Origin: an uncultured Sphingomonadaceae bacterium
GTDB lineage: Bacteria; Pseudomonadota; Alphaproteobacteria; Sphingomonadales; Sphingomonadaceae
Assembly: GCA_937873035.1 (NCBI GenBank)
Contig: CALMVA010000039.1
Coordinates: forward strand, 24,609-88,608
Reading direction: 5' to 3'
DNA: 64,000 nt
Of the stretch, positions 36,168-44,034 are shown in pieces. The position numbers and the translations under genes were made by a program. Positions within the stretch are counted from its first letter, which is position 1. Each line of letters starts with the position of its first letter. The notes under the pieces are model-generated. The model was not told where the DNA came from and made no database searches. It saw only the letters and a list, made by a program, of their open reading frames with translations.

Positions 36168-36694
36168 CCTTTACGCTCCAGCAGCTCTCCGATCTGGAAG
36201 AAATACGCCAGTTGAAGCATCGTTATTTCCGCTGCATCGACACTGGCAACGAGGCAGAGCTTGCGCAGATTCTGGCTGATGACGTGACAATCGACTATCG
36301 CGGCGGGGGCTACCGCGTGCAGGTATCGGGCAAGGCCGACATGATTAACTTCATCGCATCGAGCTTCAACTCTGACGTTGTCGCCATGCACCACGGCCAT
36401 TCGCCCGAAATCCGCTTTACCGGGCCAGATACGGCAACAGGCACATGGTATCTCCAAGACCGCTTCATCAGCCTTGAGCGAATGGACGATACGGTGGGGT
36501 CCGCGCTCTATTATGATCGCTACACCCGCACGGCGGATGGCTGGAAGCTCCAGCATAGCGAATATGACCGCGTGTATGAGATCGTCCGCCCTATCGACCC
36601 CAAGGAAGAAATCCGCGCCCATATGCTCGCCCGCACGGGGCGCAAGCCGGAGGCACGCGTCGATACGACGCAGTGGCTGGAATGGTTTGCGTAA
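36164..36694 (+). CDS. SnoaL/NTF2-like protein
   Basis: A 176-residue SnoaL-like protein (LEEIRQLKHRYFRCIDTGNE at the start, RYTRTADGWKLQHSEYDRVYE later), a common fold for small dehydratases, isomerases and ring-hydroxylating accessory proteins. Coupled to the carboxyltransferase gene by ATGA. Ends the OYE-CT-SnoaL operon and converges on the Rieske gene at 36748. Substrate unknown. Confidence 0.75.
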   Translation: MTFTLQQLSDLEEIRQLKHRYFRCIDTGNEAELAQILADDVTIDYRGGGYRVQVSGKADMINFIASSFNSDVVAMHHGHSPEIRFTGPDTATGTWYLQDRFISLERMDDTVGSALYYDRYTRTADGWKLQHSEYDRVYEIVRPIDPKEEIRAHMLARTGRKPEARVDTTQWLEWFA

Positions 36695-36747
36695 AACCTT
36701 GGTCGGGGAAGGCGCGGTCGCAACGTGCCCTCCCCGATCCGCTCCGC

Positions 36748-37878
36748 CTAACCGACTGAGCGGAGCTTGGTCACCTCGCCGTCGGGCGTCCCTTCGGGCT
36801 TGGCGTAATAGCGGCTATACCAGCTGCGAAATTGCGGGATCGGTCCGTCACCATCGCAGATGATGGGGTTGGGCTCGAACTTCATGCGATCCCAGATCAC
36901 CTTGTCCTGATCGAGCTGCTTGCAGATGTCGCGGATCAGCGCCTTGGCAAGGCCTGCTCCCGGACCTTCGGCCTGCGATTTGGGCTGGGTGAAGCTGTAG
37001 CGCACGCGCAGCACATCCTCCTCAACCGGCGCGAGGCTGGCGACGAGCAGCGTTTCCGAAATGCCGGTAAAGCGCGTCCAGCTCTGCCCCGGCCCCATGG
37101 TGTCATAGCTGATAAGACCATCGACTTCTCCCGTGGGCGTGCCCATGCGCGCCTTCACGTCCGCGCCGCGCCCCCAGTCCCCCCAGCGCAATTCCGCCGC
37201 AGGCACATTTGCCGTGCCGTGGATATATTTGAAGTGCGCCACATCGACGCCATTTTCGGCCATGTTCTGAATGGAGCCGTAGATGACCCATTCGTGCGTC
37301 TCATACGCCGTCCAGTCCGGGTTGGAGGCTTCGGGGTGATGGACGACCTCCCACATCGGCCCGACATTGGCATCGGGGTGATACCAGAGCCATATCCAGC
37401 CATTCGCTTCGGTGACAGCCCATGTGCGGGTGCACTTGCGCTTCACCTGCGGCGGGATGGCCTTGGAGTAAGGAATGTCCTTCACCACGCCTTCTTCGCC
37501 GTCATAGCGCCATGCGTGGAACGGACATTCAAGCAGATTGCCATGCACCTTGCCGCCAACACCCATATGCGCGCCCAGATGCTTGCAATAGGCATCGATC
37601 ACACGGACCTGCCCATCCTCGCCACGCCACATCGCCATATCCATGCCGAAATAGCGGATGGGCTTCACCTGCCCTGCGGCCACAAAATCCGCCATCTCGA
37701 CCGCATACCAGCCGAACGGGAAGCCAACATCCATATTGCGCTCAGCCACCGAAACGCGCCCTTCCATGGGGGCAATACGCCAATCGACAAGCTCTTGCCC
37801 GCGCAGCTTTTCAAGAAGCGCCCAAACGGCAACCGGCGGCGTGCGCGCATCGGTTGCGCTACGATCAATATTCGACAT
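36748..37878 (-). CDS. Rieske non-heme iron oxygenase, KshA-like (type A)
   Basis: A 376-residue oxygenase, near-identical in layout to the product of 5940-7076: Rieske motif in YCKHLGAHM ... ECPFHAWRY (C-x-H-x17-C-x2-H) and iron triad in NGVDVAHFKYIH. ATG 37878 was chosen (MSNIDRSATDA); the longer frame runs into the upstream Rieske gene. It is the last gene of the leftward operon extradiol dioxygenase, flavin hydroxylase, Rieske B, Rieske A. Side-by-side A and B types may act on successive positions of one substrate. Confidence 0.9.
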   Translation of the reverse strand: MSNIDRSATDARTPPVAVWALLEKLRGQELVDWRIAPMEGRVSVAERNMDVGFPFGWYAVEMADFVAAGQVKPIRYFGMDMAMWRGEDGQVRVIDAYCKHLGAHMGVGGKVHGNLLECPFHAWRYDGEEGVVKDIPYSKAIPPQVKRKCTRTWAVTEANGWIWLWYHPDANVGPMWEVVHHPEASNPDWTAYETHEWVIYGSIQNMAENGVDVAHFKYIHGTANVPAAELRWGDWGRGADVKARMGTPTGEVDGLISYDTMGPGQSWTRFTGISETLLVASLAPVEEDVLRVRYSFTQPKSQAEGPGAGLAKALIRDICKQLDQDKVIWDRMKFEPNPIICDGDGPIPQFRSWYSRYYAKPEGTPDGEVTKLRSVG

Positions 37879-37891
37879 GACAATCCCCCTC

Positions 37892-38968
37892 TCAGGCAGC
37901 CTTGGGCTTGGCGCCCGGCCGCTTGTCCAAAGTTGTGTGGATGCCGTTGACGCGCGACTGGAACTCGCCTGCGCGCGCACGCGGATTGTAGAATTGCTTG
38001 TACCAGATGCGCTCCTTGTGGAACGGCCCGTCATCGGGCACCTGCATGATGGTGAGCGCAGGCTCCTTGAACTTCCACAGCTCAAAATCCTGCGCAAAGG
38101 CATCAAGGGCGGTATCCTGATAGGAGCGCGCCATCGAAATGCCGACCTCCGTCGGCTCGGTTTCCGAAACCTTGACCATCAGCGCATACCAGACGCGCAC
38201 CTCGCCATCTTCAACCGGCGTGTGGCAGATCATGATGACCGACGGGTATTGGCCTTCCATCTTTGAAAGAAGGATGCCCGGCCCGGTATACCAGGTATCA
38301 GTCTCCAGAAGCCCGCTGCCTTCCACCAGCGTGCGGTGCCCCGCACCGAAACGCTGCATGATGACATGATCGCGAAACTCGTTTTCAAAGAAGACGACAT
38401 CGCGGCTGCCATGGACCGGCACGAAGTGCGCATAGTCCGCCATATTATCGACGATTTCCTGCGGGTGGATGGGCAGCGTGCCAAGCGGATCAATCCGCCA
38501 GCGCACCCAGCCCGTCATATCCCATTCTGCAAATTCGGGCAGGTCATAGTCGGGCTTGCCGTCTTCCACATCGTGCCACATCCAGATGCAGCCCGCCTTT
38601 TCGCGCACGGTGAAGCTCTTGATGCAGGCGGCCTTGGGCACGCCATGCGTTGAATAGGGAATGTCATCGCACTGCCCTTCAGGCGTGAAGCGCCAGCCAT
38701 GGCCGGGGCAGCGGATCGAATCCCCCTCAATCTGTTCACCATCCTTCACGATATAGGACGTGGTGTTACGGGCGATGTGCACGCGCATATGCGGGCAGAA
38801 GGCATCCAGCAGCACCGGCCGACCGCTCTTGCCGCGATAGAGCACCATATCACGTCCGAAAAAGCGGATTGCCTGCGGCGTCTGCGTGACTTCGCTTGCA
38901 TCTGCGATCATGAACCAGCCGCGCGGAAAATCATGTTCGCCGAGGCCGTAATCCTTGGTTTTTGCCAT
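37892..38968 (-). CDS. Rieske non-heme iron oxygenase, KshA-like (type B)
   Basis: A 358-residue oxygenase paralogous to the product of 28886-29965. Rieske ligands are in FCPHMRVHI and RCPGHGWRF with a long insert between, and the iron triad is in MADYAHFVPVH. Starts behind GAGGAGAGA, 21 bp after the flavin hydroxylase stop, and is followed 13 bp later by the type A gene. No reductase in the operon. Confidence 0.9.
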   Translation of the reverse strand: MAKTKDYGLGEHDFPRGWFMIADASEVTQTPQAIRFFGRDMVLYRGKSGRPVLLDAFCPHMRVHIARNTTSYIVKDGEQIEGDSIRCPGHGWRFTPEGQCDDIPYSTHGVPKAACIKSFTVREKAGCIWMWHDVEDGKPDYDLPEFAEWDMTGWVRWRIDPLGTLPIHPQEIVDNMADYAHFVPVHGSRDVVFFENEFRDHVIMQRFGAGHRTLVEGSGLLETDTWYTGPGILLSKMEGQYPSVIMICHTPVEDGEVRVWYALMVKVSETEPTEVGISMARSYQDTALDAFAQDFELWKFKEPALTIMQVPDDGPFHKERIWYKQFYNPRARAGEFQSRVNGIHTTLDKRPGAKPKAA

Positions 38969-38989
38969 AATCTCTCTCCTCGTTTCGGC

Positions 38990-40183
38990 TCAGATAAAGG
39001 TGTCGGTATTGGGGTTGCCGAGCATGAAGCCGCCATAGTTGCGGGCGACCTTGAACGGATTGTTCGCAATGTGTGTGCGGCCCGTATGAATATCGACAAA
39101 GGTGCGCACGAGCGGGCTGGAGCGATACGTGCCCTGCGCCCCGCATGAGTAGAACAGCCGCGAAATCAGTTCGGCACAACGATCAAGGATTTGCGCCGAC
39201 TGGAAGCGGAAGCGCAGCCGCTCTTCCAGATCAAGCTCCTCGCCTGCCCGCGCCTTTGCCATCAGCACGCCGAAATTGCGGTTGAGCACGGTTTTCATCT
39301 CGTCAATCGCCGACGCCGTTTCGGCAATCACCACCTGCGCATCGGGATCATCCGAGGTGCGCGAGAAATCATTGCTGCTGACGCGCTTCGAGGCATAGCC
39401 GCGAAAGGCGTCGAGCGCGCCCTGCAACGCGCCGATGGATGAGGACGATACCGCGCGGACGAAAATCTGGCCGAAGGGCAGCTTGAAGAGCGGCGCATCA
39501 TTGACCTTGAGGCCGGGGCTGGTGGCGGCGAAGCCATCCTTGGAGCGGTGCGAGCGATAGGCAGGCACGAACGCATCCTTCACGATCACGTCCTGACTGC
39601 CCGTGCCGCGCAGGCCCATCGTATCCCACACATAGTCGATCTCGAAATCGCTGCGCGGGACAAGGAAGGTGCGATAATCGGGCGCGCCGCCTTCGGGATC
39701 AGGCACCAGCCCGCCAAGGAACGCCCATTGGCAGTGATCGACACCCGATGAGAAGCCCCAGCGCCCGCTGATGCGGTAGCCCCCTTCCACCGGCGTCACT
39801 TCTGCACGCGGCATATAAGAGGAAGAGATGAGCGTCGTCGGGTCTTCGCTCCAGACATCTGCCTGCGCCTGCGCATCGAACAGCGCGAGCTGCCAATTGT
39901 GGACGGCCACCACGCCCAGCACCCAGGCCGATGACATACAGCCTTCAGCAACCTTCATCTGGACCGCGTAGAACGTCTCCGGGTCCATCTCATATCCGCC
40001 ATAACGTTTCGGCTGGAGGATCTTGAAAAAGCCTGCTTCCTGAAACTCGCGGATGGTATCGTCATGCACCTTGCAGTCATTTTCACAACTTTGTGCGCGC
40101 TCCCGCAGGGCGGGCAGCATGGCCGCGGCGCGATCAACCAGATCTTGCGTGGTGACGGACGAGACGGCGTTGGACAATTGCAT
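38990..40183 (-). CDS. Flavin-dependent aromatic hydroxylase, HsaA-like (acyl-CoA dehydrogenase fold)
   Basis: A 397-residue group D flavin monooxygenase with the acyl-CoA dehydrogenase fold (RYGGYEMDPETFY, ISGRWGFSSGVDHCQW, MGLRGTGSQDV). HsaA hydroxylates the phenol ring of a seco-steroid at C4, giving a catechol. The next gene upstream encodes an extradiol dioxygenase that could open such a catechol, so the order matches HsaA-HsaC logic. These enzymes need reduced FMN from a partner (HsaB); the only flavin reductase gene nearby, at 43695-43986, is broken. ATG 40183 begins MQLSNAV behind GGGAGAAC. Confidence 0.85.
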   Translation of the reverse strand: MQLSNAVSSVTTQDLVDRAAAMLPALRERAQSCENDCKVHDDTIREFQEAGFFKILQPKRYGGYEMDPETFYAVQMKVAEGCMSSAWVLGVVAVHNWQLALFDAQAQADVWSEDPTTLISSSYMPRAEVTPVEGGYRISGRWGFSSGVDHCQWAFLGGLVPDPEGGAPDYRTFLVPRSDFEIDYVWDTMGLRGTGSQDVIVKDAFVPAYRSHRSKDGFAATSPGLKVNDAPLFKLPFGQIFVRAVSSSSIGALQGALDAFRGYASKRVSSNDFSRTSDDPDAQVVIAETASAIDEMKTVLNRNFGVLMAKARAGEELDLEERLRFRFQSAQILDRCAELISRLFYSCGAQGTYRSSPLVRTFVDIHTGRTHIANNPFKVARNYGGFMLGNPNTDTFI

Positions 40184-40199
40184 GGGTGTTCTCCCGTGT

Positions 40200-41120
40200 T
40201 CAGGCCGCATCGGCCAGTTGTGACTGTTCGGCAGCGCCAAAGCCGACGCTGAAATCATGCCCCCAAAGGCTGACCGAAGTGCTTTCAAAAACCGTGTGCC
40301 GGTCCCAGTCGATGGTCCGGCCGCCATAGCCATATTCAAGCGCGAAGCCGCCGGGCGTCGCCATGTAGAAACTGGTCATATGGTCGTTGGTGTGCTTGCC
40401 GAGCGTCGCCATCAGCGGAACGCCCGCCTTGAGCATCCGGTCATAAGCGCGGCCGACTTCATCCATCGTCTCGACCTCAACCATCAGGTGCACGCAGCCG
40501 GACGGCACCTCGCCTTCAAACAGCGCAAGGCTGTGATGGCGGCCATTGGCGCAGTGCATGAAGTCAATCCGCTGTTCCGGCCCGCCCGGCCCCATCGGGC
40601 GGTGGATAAGGATGTCCGCCAAACCGAAGCCCAGCACATCAATCATGAAGTTGCGCGTTTCTGCTATATTTGGCGCTGGCAGCACATGGTGCCCCAGCCC
40701 CAGATCGCCCGTCACAAAGGCGGGAACGCCTGCGGGCGAACAGAAGCGTTCAAAAGAGGCGACAAAGCCAAGCGCCAGTTCATGCCGGTTGCCCGAAGGA
40801 TCACGGAACCAGACCATGTCGAACACATGGCGCAGCGCGCGTTCCGCGGGCGTGGCGCGATAATACTCCACACCATGCGCACCCAACGTGGCGAGTGCCT
40901 CATCAAAAGCGCGCTCGGAGCGAATTTCCCAGCCGCTGGCAAAATAGAGATCATCATCGCCCTGTTCGATGAAGAGCCGACCGGCGCGTTCGTCTATCCT
41001 GAGCGCAAGACCGCCGGGCACATCATGTGCGGAAAAGCCAGCGACATCCTCGGCAAAGCGACGCCAGTCGGCGGGCTGGCGCGACTGGATGACGGCATAT
41101 GCATATCCTGCGATGTCCAT
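40200..41120 (-). CDS. Type I extradiol dioxygenase, BphC/HsaC-like
   Basis: A 306-residue two-domain vicinal-oxygen-chelate dioxygenase. Likely Fe(II) ligands are H144 (GLGHH), H195 or H196 (RHHSLAL) and E262 (FALEYGYGG), with H246 and Y252 near the active site. It cleaves a catechol next to the hydroxyls (meta cleavage). As the first gene of a leftward operon with the HsaA-like hydroxylase and two Rieske genes, it is the likely ring opener. Operator site 8 and an FNR-type box lie upstream. Confidence 0.9.
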   Translation of the reverse strand: MDIAGYAYAVIQSRQPADWRRFAEDVAGFSAHDVPGGLALRIDERAGRLFIEQGDDDLYFASGWEIRSERAFDEALATLGAHGVEYYRATPAERALRHVFDMVWFRDPSGNRHELALGFVASFERFCSPAGVPAFVTGDLGLGHHVLPAPNIAETRNFMIDVLGFGLADILIHRPMGPGGPEQRIDFMHCANGRHHSLALFEGEVPSGCVHLMVEVETMDEVGRAYDRMLKAGVPLMATLGKHTNDHMTSFYMATPGGFALEYGYGGRTIDWDRHTVFESTSVSLWGHDFSVGFGAAEQSQLADAA

Positions 41121-41173
41121 GGCACTCTCCTCTTGTCAGACAGGGTTCTGACAGAGGCGCGCTGCGCAGGGCT

Positions 41174-41187
41174 TTGATCTAGATCAA
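41174..41187. promoter_or_regulatory. FNR/FixK-type box
   Basis: TTGAT-CTAG-ATCAA is a perfect match to the Fnr/FixK consensus TTGAT-N4-ATCAA; the full palindrome is TTTGATCTAGATCAAA. It lies about 60 bp before the extradiol dioxygenase start, between that gene and operator site 8. Oxygen-dependent control of an oxygenase operon is plausible. Confidence 0.6.
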
Positions 41188-41201
41188 ACGAAACCCCAAT
41201 T

Positions 41202-41231
41202 TGCGTCGAATGAGAGAAATTCATCAACGCA
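41202..41231. promoter_or_regulatory. Operator site 8 of the TGCGTAA family
   Basis: TGCGTCGAA, a 12-bp spacer, then ATCAACGCA, 30 bp overall, with AATT and AAGTT flanks. It lies upstream of the leftward oxygenase operon that starts at 41120. A partial third half-site (ATGCGTATT) occurs at 41264-41272. Confidence 0.7.
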
Positions 41232-41313
41232 AAGTTAGTTTTTATTCATATTTCAAGGTTGAAATGCGTATTATTGAGGCATAAATTTTCCGAAAAATCC
41301 AATCGCCGCCGAA

Positions 41314-42213
41314 TCATGCTGCGCTGAAAGCTCCTGCCTGCGCGACAATCTTTTCTGCCTGCTTCAAATGCGGAATATCCACCATCTTGCCATCAAGGCC
41401 CACTGTCCCCGCACCGGGATTGGCCGCAAACGCCGCAATGATGCGTTCGGCATGAGCAACCTCTTCGGGAGACGGCATATAGGCCGCATTAATCCCCCCC
41501 ACCTGCGCGGGATGGATGGCGAGCCGCCCGGAAAAGCCCTCGACGCGTGACGCGCGGCTCGATGCGCTCAGCCCTTCATCATCGCGGAAATCGACATAGA
41601 GCGTATCAATCGCCTGCACCCCTGCCGCGTGCGCGGCCAGCAGGCACAGCGAGCGCGCCATGCGGAAGGTGAAGAGCCATTCCCCCGAAGCATCGCGGTT
41701 GGCGCTCGCGCCCACCGCCGTCGCAAGGTCTTCTGCGCCCCATGTCAGGCCCGCAAGCCGGTCCAGCCCCGCGCCTGCAAAGCCGCCGAGATGGAAGGGC
41801 GCAACCGCAGTTTCGGTCGCGACGGGAATGACCTTGGTCGATCCTGCCTCAAGGCCGTGCGCCGCCTCGAACGCATCAAGATAGTGCGACAATTGGCGCA
41901 CACAGTCCGGTCCATTGGTCTTGGGCTGGATGATACCATCGGGCGCTGCCCCCATGATGGCCGCCAAATCTTCAAGCACCAGCCCGCTGTCGAGGGGATT
42001 GACGCGCACCCAATAATGCGGGGCGCGCTGGCCGCGCGGCGTTTTTGCCACAAATTCGGCCACCATGCGGCGCGCCTCGGCCTTGCTGGCGGGCGCAACC
42101 GAATCCTCAAGATCAAGGATCACGGCGTCCGCGCCGCAACCTTCGATTTTGGAAATCTTCTTATCGCTGTCTCCCGGAATGAACAGCAGCGAGCGGAGCG
42201 GCAGCGTCATCAT
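41314..42213 (-). CDS. CitE/HpcH-type CoA lyase
   Basis: A 299-residue TIM-barrel lyase of the citrate lyase beta/malyl-CoA lyase group (RSLLFIPGDSDKKI, DLEDSVAPASK, LTWGAEDL, GRLAIHPAQV). Such enzymes split or form beta-hydroxyacyl-CoA compounds, releasing acetyl-, propionyl- or glyoxylate-type units. The start overlaps the MaoC stop, so the pair is coupled; hydration by MaoC followed by cleavage by CitE is a common two-step unit. Confidence 0.85.
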   Translation of the reverse strand: MMTLPLRSLLFIPGDSDKKISKIEGCGADAVILDLEDSVAPASKAEARRMVAEFVAKTPRGQRAPHYWVRVNPLDSGLVLEDLAAIMGAAPDGIIQPKTNGPDCVRQLSHYLDAFEAAHGLEAGSTKVIPVATETAVAPFHLGGFAGAGLDRLAGLTWGAEDLATAVGASANRDASGEWLFTFRMARSLCLLAAHAAGVQAIDTLYVDFRDDEGLSASSRASRVEGFSGRLAIHPAQVGGINAAYMPSPEEVAHAERIIAAFAANPGAGTVGLDGKMVDIPHLKQAEKIVAQAGAFSAA

Positions 42214-42671
42214 GCCGTCTCCTGCGGCTTCTTGCGTTGCAGGCCCGACCGCTTGCAACTTGCGACAAGTTCGTCACGCTGGTTGAACGCCTTGTGCAGG
42301 AAGGTCACGATCCCGGCATCGGGGCGTGATTTGGAGTCGCGCAGTTCAATCACTTCGGTCGTGATGCGCAGCGTATCGCCGTGATAAACGGGCTTGGGGA
42401 AGCGCACCTCATCCCAGCCGAGATTGGCGACCGCCGTCCCCAATGTCGTATCCCCCACCGAAACCCCGACCATGAGGCCCAGCGTATAAACCGAGTTGAC
42501 GATGCGGGCACCGAATTCGGTGCCCTTCATATATTCCTCATCAAGGTGCAGCAGTGCCGGGTTGTGCGTCAGCGAGGTGAAAAGAACATTGTCCATCTCA
42601 GTCACTGTGCGCCTGATGGGGTGCTCAAAAAGCTGCCCCACGTGCATTTCATCAAACCACACACCCGGCAT
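42210..42671 (-). CDS. MaoC-like enoyl-CoA hydratase
   Basis: A 153-residue single hotdog domain of the mesaconyl-CoA-hydratase-like MaoC group (THNPALLHLDEEY, VANLGWDEVRFPKPVYHGDTL). The usual catalytic Asp of R-hydratases is Asn in THNPALLH, as seen in this subgroup. It precedes and overlaps the CitE gene, and follows the nitronate-monooxygenase-like gene by 18 bp. Confidence 0.8.
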   Translation of the reverse strand: MPGVWFDEMHVGQLFEHPIRRTVTEMDNVLFTSLTHNPALLHLDEEYMKGTEFGARIVNSVYTLGLMVGVSVGDTTLGTAVANLGWDEVRFPKPVYHGDTLRITTEVIELRDSKSRPDAGIVTFLHKAFNQRDELVASCKRSGLQRKKPQETA

Positions 42672-42689
42672 TGCCGCTTCTCCTTTATG

Positions 42690-43658
42690 TTAGCCGCAGA
42701 TGCGACCGCGCACCTGCGCCGCCTGCGCCATGATGTTCTTCACCAGAACATCGCAGGTGGGGATGTCATGGATGAGCGCCTGGCTCTGGCCGCTCGTCCA
42801 AATGCCGCCATCAACGTCGCCGTCGCGCAGCACATTGTCACGGCCACGCTGGCCCGCCATCAATGCCTTCACGTCTTCAAAAGTCTTGGTCGGATCGCGC
42901 TGGATTTCAGCGACCTGCACCGACACTGCGTTCTTCGCCACGCGCGCGGTGTTGCGCAGCGTGCGCCCGACCAGAACGGTATCAAGCTCGCTGCCATCGA
43001 CAATGGCCTGCTTCACATTCTGGTGGATTTTGGCTTCCACGGTCGCGCAGAAGCGCGTGCCCATGTTGACGCCATCAGCGCCAAGCGCGAGTGCTGCCAC
43101 AAGGCTGCGCCCATCGGCCATGCCACCAGAGGCGATGATCGGCGTGTCGGGCAACGCATCGACCGTGGCGGGCAGCAGCACGATCAGCCCGACATCGTCT
43201 TCGCCCGGATGGCCCGCACATTCAAAACCATCGATACTGATAACATCGACGCCCTTGTTGACCGCAGAAACAGCATGGCGAACCGAGGTGCATTTGTGGA
43301 TGACCTTAACGCCATTTTCCTTGAAGCGCGGCAGATGGTCAGTCGGCGCACGGCCTGCGGTTTCAACAATCTTCACGCCCGATGCGATGATCGCTTCGCG
43401 ATAGTCATCATAGGGAATGGGGTTGATCGAGGGCAGCAGCGTCAGGTTGACGCCAAAGGGCTTGTCGGTCAGCGCCTTGGTTTTTTCGATTTCCTCCAGC
43501 AGCGCCTCGCCACTTGGGAACATATGCGCCGTAATGAAACCCAGTGCGCCTGCATTGGCAACGGCAGCAACAAGCTCACCATAGCCGACGCCGGTCATAC
43601 CGCCCATGCAGATCGGCGTTTCCACCCCGAACATCTCGGTCAAACGTGTCTTGAACAT
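42690..43658 (-). CDS. Nitronate monooxygenase/IpdC-like FMN oxidoreductase
   Basis: A 322-residue FMN TIM-barrel protein of the 2-nitropropane dioxygenase family (TRLTEMFGVETPICMGGMTG, FECAGHPGEDDVG with the active-site His, IASGGMADGRS, GADGVNMGTRF). IpdC of actinobacterial steroid degradation is in this family and acts on ring C/D CoA intermediates, so an IpdC-like role fits the context better than nitronate oxidation. This is inference. First gene of the NMO-MaoC-CitE operon. Confidence 0.75.
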   Translation of the reverse strand: MFKTRLTEMFGVETPICMGGMTGVGYGELVAAVANAGALGFITAHMFPSGEALLEEIEKTKALTDKPFGVNLTLLPSINPIPYDDYREAIIASGVKIVETAGRAPTDHLPRFKENGVKVIHKCTSVRHAVSAVNKGVDVISIDGFECAGHPGEDDVGLIVLLPATVDALPDTPIIASGGMADGRSLVAALALGADGVNMGTRFCATVEAKIHQNVKQAIVDGSELDTVLVGRTLRNTARVAKNAVSVQVAEIQRDPTKTFEDVKALMAGQRGRDNVLRDGDVDGGIWTSGQSQALIHDIPTCDVLVKNIMAQAAQVRGRICG

Positions 43659-43694
43659 ATCCTCTCCTTGTTTTTCATCAGATGAAGGTGCGTG

Positions 43695-43986
43695 TCATAT
43701 TCCTATGGTGTCGAGGCTCCTGAAGGCGCCTTGGCAATAGAGCAGCTCCGGTCGCCCGAAGCGGTTGTCGACCTGGCGGACCAACCCGGCAAAAATGCGG
43801 GGCGTGCCAAAGTCCATCGCCTGTGCGACCTCGCAAGAAAGGCTGCTGAGGCTGGTGCGCAAGGCGGGCATCGCCCTCCGGCCCGGCGCTGGTGATGAGA
43901 TACACCGCCGATGCAACGCCGCGCATCGCCTGGCGGAAATCATCGATAAGGGCCGGGTCGGCCTGAAGCGCGGGATTCGCAGTCAT
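43695..43986 (-). pseudogene. Broken flavin reductase (HsaB-like) gene
   Basis: The first 40 codons from ATG 43986 read like the N-terminus of an FMN reductase (DDFRQAMRGVASAVYLITSA). Similarity then continues only in another frame: TSLSSLSCE, directly joined to what should be the C-terminal third (FGTPRIFAGLV, LLYCQGAFRSL). The central part of about 60-80 residues is missing and the frame shifts, so no working enzyme can be made. In related clusters this enzyme would supply reduced FMN to the HsaA-like hydroxylase. Confidence 0.75.
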
Positions 43987-44034
43987 CGCCTTTTGCGCTA
44001 TCAGCGATGCAATGGCGGGTCGAGAGGAATGAAG

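Noticed and set aside
36682..36700. TTTGCGTAAAA half-site at the end of the SnoaL-like gene
   Set aside because: It matches one arm of the operator, but no partner arm lies at 30 bp and it is inside coding sequence (Phe-Ala-stop) between convergent genes.
36703..36737. Bidirectional terminator between the SnoaL-like and Rieske genes
   Set aside because: Only a 7-bp stem (TCGGGGA / TCCCCGA) with a long loop and no T-run; too weak to call.
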